Shown here one piece after another: positions 44,699 through 52,414 of a DNA stretch of 64,000 bases (its first letter is position 1; each line of letters begins with the position of its first letter). This stretch comes from Chryseobacterium sp. SN22 (GTDB taxonomy: Bacteria; Bacteroidota; Bacteroidia; Flavobacteriales; Weeksellaceae). The DNA lies in the NCBI RefSeq assembly GCF_008329705.1, contig NZ_VTSX01000019.1:40998-104997 (forward strand). The letters are read 5' to 3'. Under the pieces are notes generated by a model, which worked only from the letters and a program-made list of their open reading frames with translations, was not told where the DNA came from and did no database searches. The position numbers were made by a program, and so were the translations under genes.

Positions 44699-44959
44699 TT
44701 ACAGGGCCGTGATGAATGCAAACAGTCCGAAGAAGACGCCCGGCGAATTGGCAACAACGATCGGCCAGTCTTTTTTCGGTTTCTGAATAAATCCATAAGT
44801 GACCCATAAACTGCAGTTGACGGCTGCCACCAGGGGCTGCAGCCAGTCTCCTTTATGGCCGCTTAAATTTCCGGAAATCTGGGGAATATAAGAGAAATAC
44901 ATGGCCATTGCCGTTACTGTTGCCACCCATCCCAGGATTTTAATAAATTTTCCACTCAT
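44699..44959 (-). CDS. SemiSWEET-type sugar transporter
   Basis: This 86-residue protein has three membrane helices (about 7-27, 40-58 and 65-85) and the PQ motif YIPQI (Pro26-Gln27). Trp52 and Asn71 sit where SemiSWEETs have the sugar-pocket Trp and Asn. SemiSWEETs form dimers and allow facilitated diffusion of sugars across the inner membrane. The gene is solitary between two terminator-separated units. The sugar cannot be predicted. Confidence 0.88.
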   Translation of the reverse strand: MSGKFIKILGWVATVTAMAMYFSYIPQISGNLSGHKGDWLQPLVAAVNCSLWVTYGFIQKPKKDWPIVVANSPGVFFGLFAFITAL

Positions 44960-45172
44960 TGTATTTTCTTTAATTTAACCTGAACCCTGAAATTATTATG
45001 CCATCTTGTGGTATCACGCTTTTTATGATAAGCTGAACAGCTTATCTGAATATGGCTTTATTTTTGAGATCTGTACCATAGTTGGCGCTTTTAGTAAAGT
45101 GTAAAGTCTCCCGGACCGGGAATACTACCATTATTAATTCTTGCGACAATCCTTAACCTTAAGCTCATTCCT

Positions 45173-45658
45173 ATGAAAAAAGATACGCCCAGCTACTTAC
45201 ATTTTAATGCTGAAAAATATGAATGGAAGCCTGAAATTGACTATCATAAGCACCCGGAACTGTACAGGGTAGGAAAAGGTGAACAGGGCGTACTGATCTG
45301 CGAGCCGTACAAAAGTGAGATCGGGCAATACTGGCGCTTTAAAAATGAGGAAATTGCATTGGAAAGCTCAGAAAAAATCTTCGGGCTGTTTCTTCGCTAT
45401 GTAAAAGAAAATGATTTTGTAGGAGCAGATATGTCCAGGAAATATCTGCAGATGGGTTTTACCCGGGCCAGGCGGTATTTTAACTACAAAGGCGGAAAGA
45501 AATATGACGCTTCCGACAACTACAAACTGCTGGAACGCGGATCAGGAGACCCTGAAAAAGCGAAGTCCGCCGATGTATTTTATAAAAAATGGAAAGAAGC
45601 CGAAGAACTTCCGGAATATAAGAAAATGAAAAACGAATGGAAAGAAAAATATGGATGA
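45173..45658 (+). CDS. DUF4385 protein
   Basis: This 161-residue soluble protein is lysine- and aromatic-rich. It contains the DUF4385 blocks LICEPYKSEIGQYWRFKN, DFVGADMSRKYLQMGFTRAR and RYFNYKGGKKYD. The family is found in bacteria, phages and some eukaryotes and has no known biochemical role. No signal peptide or membrane segment is seen. It converges with the response regulator at 45669. Confidence 0.87.
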   Translation: MKKDTPSYLHFNAEKYEWKPEIDYHKHPELYRVGKGEQGVLICEPYKSEIGQYWRFKNEEIALESSEKIFGLFLRYVKENDFVGADMSRKYLQMGFTRARRYFNYKGGKKYDASDNYKLLERGSGDPEKAKSADVFYKKWKEAEELPEYKKMKNEWKEKYG

Positions 45659-45668
45659 TTAATTACAT

Positions 45669-46049
45669 TCAGATATTCAGCAATACGGTTACTTTCTGTT
45701 CGAAATGATCAAGATCAAAAGGTTTTCTGATGTAATCGTCGGCATAGGAATAGGAAGCCAGTTTTTCAATATCCAGATTGGCACTGATAAACAGGACAGG
45801 AATCTTTGAGTATTTAATATTATTTTTTAAAAGAAGTGTAGCCTCCACCCCGCCCCGGTCCGGGATCCAGTTATCCATGACGATGAGATCAGGTTTAAAC
45901 TGATCTACAATTCCCAGAATATTAAAGGTAGTTTCAGAAACTGAAACCTCATATCCCTTTTCGCTGAAAATTAAAGAAATGATTTCCAGTGTCATGACGT
46001 CATCATCAAAAACAAGAATTTTCCTTTTTTTTTCTTTCCGTATTAACAT
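45669..46049 (-). CDS. Single-domain response regulator
   Basis: This 126-residue receiver domain has acidic residues in LVFDDDVMT, phospho-acceptor Asp59 (DLIVMDNWIPDRGG) and lysine in DYIRKPFD. I use the ATG at 46049 because the fold starts shortly after; an ATG at 46067 is also in frame. It lies 58 bp after another receiver gene and the LOV kinase on the same strand, so the three genes are likely one signalling unit. Confidence 0.9.
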   Translation of the reverse strand: MLIRKEKKRKILVFDDDVMTLEIISLIFSEKGYEVSVSETTFNILGIVDQFKPDLIVMDNWIPDRGGVEATLLLKNNIKYSKIPVLFISANLDIEKLASYSYADDYIRKPFDLDHFEQKVTVLLNI

Positions 46050-46095
46050 GCTGATGAACAGTAACAATAGGATTCGACAATATACAATACAATAA

Positions 46096-46117
46096 GACCG
46101 GCTTTTTTTAGCCGATC
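46096..46117 (-). terminator. Hairpin at the end of the 46108 gene
   Basis: On the minus strand, GATCGGCT and AGCCGGTC pair (one G-U) around A-rich loop, overlapping the last codons; the T-run after it is short. It may reduce read-through into the next receiver gene. Confidence 0.4.
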
Positions 46118-46470
46118 AGTTCCTCAACCTTTGATACAAAAGCACCGATATCGAAAGGTTTTGAAATAAACCGGTCTGCTCCGGCTTCAAAAGCAATCCC
46201 TTCCCCATCGCGGCTGGCGGACATTACCATGATAGGCAGGGACCTGACCTCTTTATCTCCCCTGATCTTCCGGATAACTTCGTCGCCGGACATCACAGGC
46301 ATCCAGAGGTCGACGATAAGCAAATCCGGAGCATGTTCTCTGATACGGCTGAGTACATGGGCGCTTTCAAGTTCAGTATATACTGTAAAACCTTCTGCAT
46401 CCAGCATCATTTCGACCACATCGAGTATTCCCTCTTCATCGTCGCACACTAATATTGTTTTATTTTTCAC
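46108..46470 (-). CDS. Single-domain response regulator
   Basis: This 120-residue CheY-like receiver has acidic residues in LVCDDEEG, phospho-acceptor Asp54 (DLLIVDLWMPVMSG), then PIMVMSAS and FISKPFD. Its start overlaps the end of the LOV kinase gene by 11 bp, so the two are translated together and are most likely cognate partners. Without an output domain it must act through protein contact or pass the phosphate on. Confidence 0.94.
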   Translation of the reverse strand: MKNKTILVCDDEEGILDVVEMMLDAEGFTVYTELESAHVLSRIREHAPDLLIVDLWMPVMSGDEVIRKIRGDKEVRSLPIMVMSASRDGEGIAFEAGADRFISKPFDIGAFVSKVEELIG

Positions 46471-47977
46471 TTTTCTTCATTTTTAAAATAGGCAATGTAA
46501 AGCTGAAAACAGATCCGCTTCCAAGTTCACTTTCTACCCAGATGGTACCGCCGTGCATCTTGATGATTTCCTGGCTTACATATAAGCCGATGCCCAGTCC
46601 GGAAAATTTTTGCTGTACATCCTTTACCCTGAAAAATCTTTCAAAGATTTTGGATCTGTCATCATAATCAATTCCCACGCCAAAATCCTTTACTGACACT
46701 TTTACAAAGTTTCCTACGTTGCCAAGCATGATTTCTATTCTGTCGGCTCCCGGAGAATATTTAACGGCATTGGATACAATATTATTCAATACCTGGGATA
46801 TTTTTATTTCATCCCCTTCCACAATAGCATTGGTGCCGCCTTTGATCTCGATACGATGTGAAGACGATACATTATATAAGCTGTTGTCCACCGTCTCGCG
46901 GATTAGAACATTGATATCAAACGGCCTGCGAGTGATTTCAATGTTTCCCGAGTGGATTTTTGAAGTATCCAGCAATTCGTTAATCAGATTATTCAGCCTT
47001 TCGATATTTGCAGATACTTTGTGAAGGGTCGATGTGAATTTGTCATCAGCTCCTTTATCAATCATCCGTTCGAGCAACTGTACCAGCGTTTTTATCGTGG
47101 TTAAAGGTGTTTTCAGCTCATGACTGGCGATAGAAAGAAAATCATCCTTACGGCGGTCGATATCCCTCTTATCGGTAATGTCTTCTATAGCCAGAAGGAT
47201 TTTGTCTTTATACTGCCCGTCAAATTCGATCCTGTATGCATTAAGCAGCATTAATTTCCGGCCGATATAAGGAAAATCATGATCCACTTCAAAATCAATT
47301 ACGGGATTATTGGTCGGCAACAAATTAATCAGCAGTTCCCTCAAGGATTCGATATCCCACTGATGGTTTCCCAGTTCATATAATACTTTGCCAATGGTTT
47401 CCTCTTCGGTTACCTTAAAAGTTTTGAGGAAATAAGAATTGACGCTGATCACTCTGAAATCAGGATCCAGGACCAGCAGGCTTTCCCTTACCGTCTGAAT
47501 AATGCTGGAAAGGAAAGCTTCATTTTCCTGAAGTTCTCTGGTACGTTCACTGACTTTCTTTTCTACGCTTGCTTTTTCTTCCCTTAAGTCCTGTTCCGCC
47601 TTTTTGCGGTCGGTAACATCATTCTGAACTCCGATAAAATGGGTAGTGGTTCCGTTTTCATCTTTCACAGGAGAAATATAAAGTTCGTTCCAGAACAGGT
47701 CTCCGTTTTTCTTATAGTTTCTGATTTCAACCCGGCACTCTTTCCCTTCTTCTATATGTTCCTTTAAAATAGCACGTTCAGGCTGGCTGCGGTCTTTCAT
47801 CTGCAGAAAACGGCAGTTGTGGCCGATAATTTCTTCATGGCTGTATCCTGTAATTTTTTCAAATGCCTTGTTACAGTAAATAATAGGATTATCCGGCAGA
47901 CTGTTGTCTGTTATGATAATTCCTGAATTTGCAGAGTCCAATGCTTTTAAATAAAGTCCGAGATTATTTTCATCCAT
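46460..47977 (-). CDS. LOV-PAS sensor histidine kinase (putative blue-light sensor)
   Basis: This soluble kinase of 505 residues has an N-terminal domain (about 10-125) with the LOV signature GHNCRFLQ, where Cys55 is the expected flavin-adduct cysteine. It continues NYKKNGDLFWNELYISPV and FIGVQNDVTD, as in photoactive LOV domains. A short coiled coil leads to a second PAS domain (about 150-270), HisKA (SIASHELKTPLTT, His286) and HATPase (VLNNIVSNAVKYSPGADR, KDFGVGIDYDD, GLGIGLYVSQEI). I use the ATG at 47977; the GTG at 47998 is in frame but adds no domain. Two receiver genes follow on the same strand. Blue-light control is inferred from the LOV motif. Confidence 0.9.
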   Translation of the reverse strand: MDENNLGLYLKALDSANSGIIITDNSLPDNPIIYCNKAFEKITGYSHEEIIGHNCRFLQMKDRSQPERAILKEHIEEGKECRVEIRNYKKNGDLFWNELYISPVKDENGTTTHFIGVQNDVTDRKKAEQDLREEKASVEKKVSERTRELQENEAFLSSIIQTVRESLLVLDPDFRVISVNSYFLKTFKVTEEETIGKVLYELGNHQWDIESLRELLINLLPTNNPVIDFEVDHDFPYIGRKLMLLNAYRIEFDGQYKDKILLAIEDITDKRDIDRRKDDFLSIASHELKTPLTTIKTLVQLLERMIDKGADDKFTSTLHKVSANIERLNNLINELLDTSKIHSGNIEITRRPFDINVLIRETVDNSLYNVSSSHRIEIKGGTNAIVEGDEIKISQVLNNIVSNAVKYSPGADRIEIMLGNVGNFVKVSVKDFGVGIDYDDRSKIFERFFRVKDVQQKFSGLGIGLYVSQEIIKMHGGTIWVESELGSGSVFSFTLPILKMKKSEK

Positions 47978-47998
47978 AAAGTATAAAATTACTTGCAC

Positions 47999-49019
47999 AT
48001 TTAATGTTCGAAATATCCGTGAAATTGTTGTTCAACGGTTTATCGATTACCGTTATCTACCAGACCAAATATTATGCCCATATATTTTACAAACGGGGTC
48101 TTCCCGGACAAATATTGACCAATGCTTAAAAAAAGGTCCTGAAATTTCGTCAATAACCGTCTGATAATACAATACCATACAGCGGAATGCACGAACCAAC
48201 TGCTTCAACATTTTAAGAACATGACCAAAATCATAAACTCTTCCAGCCTGGTAAAGTTTTAATTTGATTGCAGATCAGAATTCGGCATTCTGAAAAAATG
48301 CATGTTTAGATATCATGATTATTTTACCAAAAGATTTCCAAAGATTTCAACCGGTGACTCCTTAACTTTAAATGCGTTTAACCACCGGGCTGCTTAAATT
48401 ACTGAGTACAAAACCAAATCTGAATGTAACCGTGTTTAAGATTAAAATATCTGTCTTATTATATCCTGTATCTCATATTTAGGCTGCTCCGTAATCATTA
48501 TTGATAAAATCATCGGAAAATCTTCAGAAATTTAAACCATTCCTTCACCTGCGTTTCTGGATTGTAATGCGGGATAACAAACGTTAAACTTTGGATTCCT
48601 TGTTTAAATGCTCATTGACAAACAGAAACAGCCGGCAGCCCCTTCCGGTATCCAGGATGAGAAATCCGGCTTCCGTTATAACATTGCCTGCCCAATGTCT
48701 GTCATTCAGTCTTCCGCAGATTCCCGCTGAAACTTATCTGAAGATCATATCCGAACCGGTTCATGCGGTTACAATTAATGATTTGAATTCTGACAGCAGT
48801 TTAACCTGGTTAAACATCCGTTAAAATCTAAATGCTATAGTTCCTGCTGTTAAGACCATCCTGCAAATTATTAATATGACCAAGATCATATTGGAATACT
48901 TTTTGGCAGGGTTAAAAAATCAGCATTACAGATAAATTAAAAACCGGTGAATCAGTAAATCTCAGCATTTTCCGAAAATAATTTTCTATTACACCAAACA
49001 AGTTAATACTGAAGTATCT
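47999..49019. other. Gene-free stretch of about 1 kb
   Basis: AT-rich sequence between the LOV kinase (minus) and MFS gene (plus). Short open frames such as 48591-48824 show no family signal or typical codon use. I see no strong hairpin. Its length makes a small RNA or complex regulatory region possible, but I cannot point to one. Confidence 0.5.
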
Positions 49020-50261
49020 ATGAAAAGAATGGCTTCTGCCGGGCAGCGTACACTTAGCACCCTGAAGGCACTTAATTTCTTCATGGCCGATATGCAGGCT
49101 GGTATCGGTCCTTTTTTAGGGATCTTTCTTTTATCCAAAGGATGGCAGAGCGGGCCCATCGGTACGGTAATGTCGCTGGGCGGGGTTGCCGGAATGCTGA
49201 TGACGACGCCTGCCGGTGCCGTGATCGATTCCACGAACCATAAACGGAGATTCGTTATTATTCCCGGGATTTTTACGGTTATCGCTTCCGCCCTCATCCT
49301 TCTTTCCCAGAACTTCTGGGTGGTCAGTCTTTCTCAGGTAGCCACGGCAATTGCAGGAGCGGCCATCGGGCCTGCCGTTGTGGGTATTACCCTGGGTATT
49401 GTAAAACAGAAGGGTTTTAACAGACAGAACGGACTTAACCAGGCTTTCAATCATGCCGGAAATGTGGCCGGTGCAGCCCTATCCGGCTATCTCGGACTGA
49501 AATGGGGAATGGCTGCCGTTGTTCTGCTTGCTGCCCTTTTCGGTATTTTAACCATCATCAGCGTATTGATGATCCCGGCCGACAGCATAGACAATAAAGC
49601 CGCCCGGGGAATGAAACCGGATGCCGAACAGAATGAAAAAGCCAGCGGGCTCAATGTCCTGCTGAAATCCAAACCCCTGCTGATTCTCGCAGGCGCACTG
49701 GCCTGCTTCCATCTCGGTAACGGCGCCCTTCTTCCCCTTTACGGAATGGCCGCAGCCTCAAAAATGCAGGAGAATGCCTATATGTTTGTCGCCTTAACAG
49801 TGATAATTGCCCAGCTTGTCATGATTCCTGTCTCCATTGCCGGAATGAAAATCGCTGAAAAAAACGGGTACTGGATGATTATGCTGATTTCTTTCCTGTC
49901 CCTTCCGCTCAGAGGATTGATTGCTTCCCGGATGATCAGTGAGGCCGGGTTATATCCCGTGCAAATCCTGGATGGTATCGGAGCCGGATTGCAGAGTGTG
50001 GCCGTACCGGGGCTGGTAGCCCATATCCTGAATGGAACCGGACGGATCAATATCGGACAGGGTGCGGTCATGACGGTTCAGGGAGTGGGTGCCGCCCTGA
50101 GTCCGGCTATCGGCGGATGGATCGCCCAACAGATGGGATACAGCCCAGCATTTCTTATTTTGGGAAGCATTGCCGTGATTTCCATTGCCCTGTGGATCAT
50201 TAATGCCAAAACCATGAAGAAAGAATGCGCACCCTCCGAAGCCTGTTCAGAACCCTCTTAA
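49020..50261 (+). CDS. MFS transporter
   Basis: This 413-residue inner-membrane protein has about 12 hydrophobic helices. The major facilitator loop motif appears in the first half (GVAGMLMTTPAGAVIDSTNHKR between helices 2 and 3). A central loop near 185-205 (PDAEQNEKAS) divides the two six-helix halves. The second half includes ILDGIGAGLQSVAVPGLVAH. It is probably a proton-coupled exporter of small molecules; the substrate is unknown. No regulator gene lies beside it. Confidence 0.88.
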   Translation: MKRMASAGQRTLSTLKALNFFMADMQAGIGPFLGIFLLSKGWQSGPIGTVMSLGGVAGMLMTTPAGAVIDSTNHKRRFVIIPGIFTVIASALILLSQNFWVVSLSQVATAIAGAAIGPAVVGITLGIVKQKGFNRQNGLNQAFNHAGNVAGAALSGYLGLKWGMAAVVLLAALFGILTIISVLMIPADSIDNKAARGMKPDAEQNEKASGLNVLLKSKPLLILAGALACFHLGNGALLPLYGMAAASKMQENAYMFVALTVIIAQLVMIPVSIAGMKIAEKNGYWMIMLISFLSLPLRGLIASRMISEAGLYPVQILDGIGAGLQSVAVPGLVAHILNGTGRINIGQGAVMTVQGVGAALSPAIGGWIAQQMGYSPAFLILGSIAVISIALWIINAKTMKKECAPSEACSEPS

Positions 50262-50633
50262 ATTTAAATTCTGTAGTCAGTTCTGATCTAGATCCTGTTT
50301 AGATTTGGAGTTTATTTTGTACCCTTAAGTAACTAAGATGTCTGGCTTTAAAAGTAAGTTTATCGAGTACGGTTTTATTCATTGAATTAAGCAAAAGCTC
50401 CACAGTAGTAAAAATTAAGATCAAGAGCGATGACAGAAATTTTCTGAATTAATATTTAAACATGATCTTATTTTGAATAATATAATCTGAGGCAGATTCA
50501 GCAGATTTTATTTGAATTTATATTTTTGCGATCACCATGCTTCGCAGAGAAATTCCATCTTCAAATACATTTAAAAAAACTTAAATCATTTACCGTTTAA
50601 CCATTATCAAATAAAGATTATTTCCCCTTCCTC
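50262..50633. other. Intergenic stretch
   Basis: About 370 bp of AT-rich DNA between the MFS and ArsB-like genes on the same strand. No coding sequence is supported and no clear promoter match is found. Confidence 0.5.
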
Positions 50634-51881
50634 ATGAACCGTGAATTTTTCATCTGCTTTATCGCTTCTGTTACCATTGCCGGCGTAATTATCCGCCCTT
50701 ATAAAATCCAGGAAGCAGTTTGGGCCGTTGCCGGAGCTTTACTGCTGCTTGTGTTTGGATTGATTTCCTTAAAAGATGCCTGGACGGGTATAGGGAAAGG
50801 CCTTGATGTTTATCTTTTCCTGATCGGGATGATGACCCTGGCTGAAACCGCACGCCGGGAAGGACTTTTTGACTGGCTCGCCGGTTATGCCATCCGGTTT
50901 TCCAGAGGGTCTTCTTTCAGGCTTTTTGTGCTGATTTATCTGGTTGGCCTTATTGTAACGGCTTTTATGTCGAACGATGCCACCGCCGTTGTCCTGACTC
51001 CGGCAGTTGCCGTTGCGGTAAGCCGGGCAAAAGTAAAAAATGCCCTTCCCTATCTTTTAATCTGTGCTTTTATTGCGAATGCCGCTTCTTTTATTTTACC
51101 GATTTCCAATCCTGCCAATCTGGTGATATATGGAAAGGAAATGCCGTCACTGGGTGTATGGTTCGGCACTTACCTGCTGCCGTCGCTGTTTTCAGTAGGC
51201 ATTACTTTCTTAATGCTTTTCGTGACTCAGAAAAAGCTGCTGCAAGAAACCATTGATTATGATATTGAGGTTGAACCTTTACTTCCCGGAGGAAAGATGG
51301 CGCTTGCCGGGATTATCCTTACGACGCTGCTCCTGCTTTCAGCTTCCGCCATGAACCGGGATCTCGGATTGCCGACTGCCGTTGCAGGAGTAAGTACAAC
51401 CATTCTGGTTCTGATAGCCGGACGAAGAAATCCTGTGGAATTTGCCCGTCATATTTCATGGTCTGTCATGCCGCTGGTCGCCGGTCTGTTTGTTCTGGCA
51501 GAAGCGGTTCAGCAGGCAGGAATTATCGATTCATTGTCACAAAAACTGGCAGAGGAAGCGCTCCATGCCACGGAAACGGCTTCATGGCTGGCCGGACTGG
51601 CGGTAGCATTCGGAAGCAACCTCATCAATAATCTGCCTGCCGGGCTTATTGCCGGCTCAGCGGTTTCCGCCATTCACCTGCCCGAAGCCGTAAGAAGCAC
51701 CATTCTCGTCGGGATCGATCTCGGCCCGAATCTTTCCATTACAGGTTCACTGGCCACGATTTTATGGCTGAAAGAACTGAGAAAAAACGGTTATGATATG
51801 AACGGATGGGCATTTCTGAAACTCGGAACGGTTGTGATGATCCCTGCGCTGATCGGAGCTTTACTGGCGCTGAGGCTGTAG
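50634..51881 (+). CDS. ArsB/NhaD-superfamily membrane transporter
   Basis: This 415-residue polytopic protein has 10-12 helices and belongs to the ion transporter superfamily of ArsB. Conserved segments are LIVTAFMSNDATAVVLTPAV and FIANAASFILPISNPANLVIY in the first half, and the symmetric FGSNLINNLPAGLIAGSAVS then LGPNLSITGSLATILW in the second. These are the re-entrant helix regions that bind the anion. It may export arsenite, but no arsR, arsA or arsC is adjacent, so another anion is possible. Confidence 0.85.
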   Translation: MNREFFICFIASVTIAGVIIRPYKIQEAVWAVAGALLLLVFGLISLKDAWTGIGKGLDVYLFLIGMMTLAETARREGLFDWLAGYAIRFSRGSSFRLFVLIYLVGLIVTAFMSNDATAVVLTPAVAVAVSRAKVKNALPYLLICAFIANAASFILPISNPANLVIYGKEMPSLGVWFGTYLLPSLFSVGITFLMLFVTQKKLLQETIDYDIEVEPLLPGGKMALAGIILTTLLLLSASAMNRDLGLPTAVAGVSTTILVLIAGRRNPVEFARHISWSVMPLVAGLFVLAEAVQQAGIIDSLSQKLAEEALHATETASWLAGLAVAFGSNLINNLPAGLIAGSAVSAIHLPEAVRSTILVGIDLGPNLSITGSLATILWLKELRKNGYDMNGWAFLKLGTVVMIPALIGALLALRL

Positions 51882-51986
51882 GTTTCACCGATTCATGCAG
51901 GTAAACCCTTATCCAAAGAAGCGTTTTTTGTGATGGCCTGAAAATATTTCAGAAGACTTGAGATTGAGTATCGAAAATTTTTAACC

Positions 51987-52016
51987 CACGGATGGGCACG
52001 GATTAGCACAGATGAC
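51987..52016 (+). repeat. Three tandem 10-bp units
   Basis: CACGGATGGG, CACGGATTAG and CACAGATGAC lie in direct succession. This resembles dispersed intergenic repeats of Bacteroidota; function unknown. Confidence 0.6.
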
Positions 52017-52239
52017 TGCATTTATCTGCCGGGCAGTCAAAAATCTCTGGATGCTGATTTCTCTGATAGGACCGTGTGCCTCCTGTCGCTTTTTACATGA
52101 TGTATGGTCTCACCTGAGGTTATTGTCTATCGGCATTGAATATATTGTTGCAGCAGCCTCACCGGTTGTTACCGATCTGGCATTTTATTTCTCTGCCGCT
52201 ATCCTCTTTTTAAATCCTATTATTTAAAGAACCCCATCC

Positions 52240-52265
52240 GGTGGCTGAGCGGAGTCGAAGCCACC
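52240..52265 (+). repeat. Solo copy of the hairpin-repeat core
   Basis: GGTGGCT and AGCCACC pair around GAGCGGAGTCGA. This is the variant core seen at 5707 in block C, here without a right arm and about 46 kb away, so the family is dispersed. Confidence 0.85.
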
Positions 52266-52365
52266 AGTAATCTGTGAAAATCTCCAGATCTGTGGAAGAT
52301 TTTATAATACCCAGATGTGTCGGCTCCAATTGCGTCCATCCATCAGATTCTCTGTAAAAATCAAA

Positions 52366-52400
52366 TAAAAAAGCAGTGGTTTGAAACCACTGCTTTTTTA
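52366..52400 (-). terminator. Terminator of the DUF5686 gene
   Basis: TAAAAAAGCAGTGGTTT and AAACCACTGCTTTTTTA are perfect inverted partners around one G (practical loop TTGAA or its complement). The long A/T arms allow use on both strands. Confidence 0.9.
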
Positions 52401-52414
52401 TCTATTTCTTATTT

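Larger units (their letters stand above)
51882..52365. other. Gene-free stretch with repeat remnants
   Basis: No supported gene. The stretch contains three tandem 10-bp units CACGGATGGG, CACGGATTAG and CACAGATGAC (51987-52016), and one solo copy of the hairpin-repeat core at 52240-52265. The open frame 52012-52227 starts inside the tandem units and has no family signal. Confidence 0.6.

Noticed and set aside
48591..48824. Small plus-strand frame in the 1-kb gene-free stretch
   Set aside because: There is no family similarity, no plausible signal peptide and no promoter or terminator.
50634..51881. Arsenic resistance operon
   Set aside because: The transporter is ArsB-like but no arsR, arsC or arsA gene is adjacent, so I name only the superfamily.
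52012..52227. Small plus-strand frame of 71 codons
   Set aside because: It begins inside tandem 10-bp repeats and has no recognisable domain.
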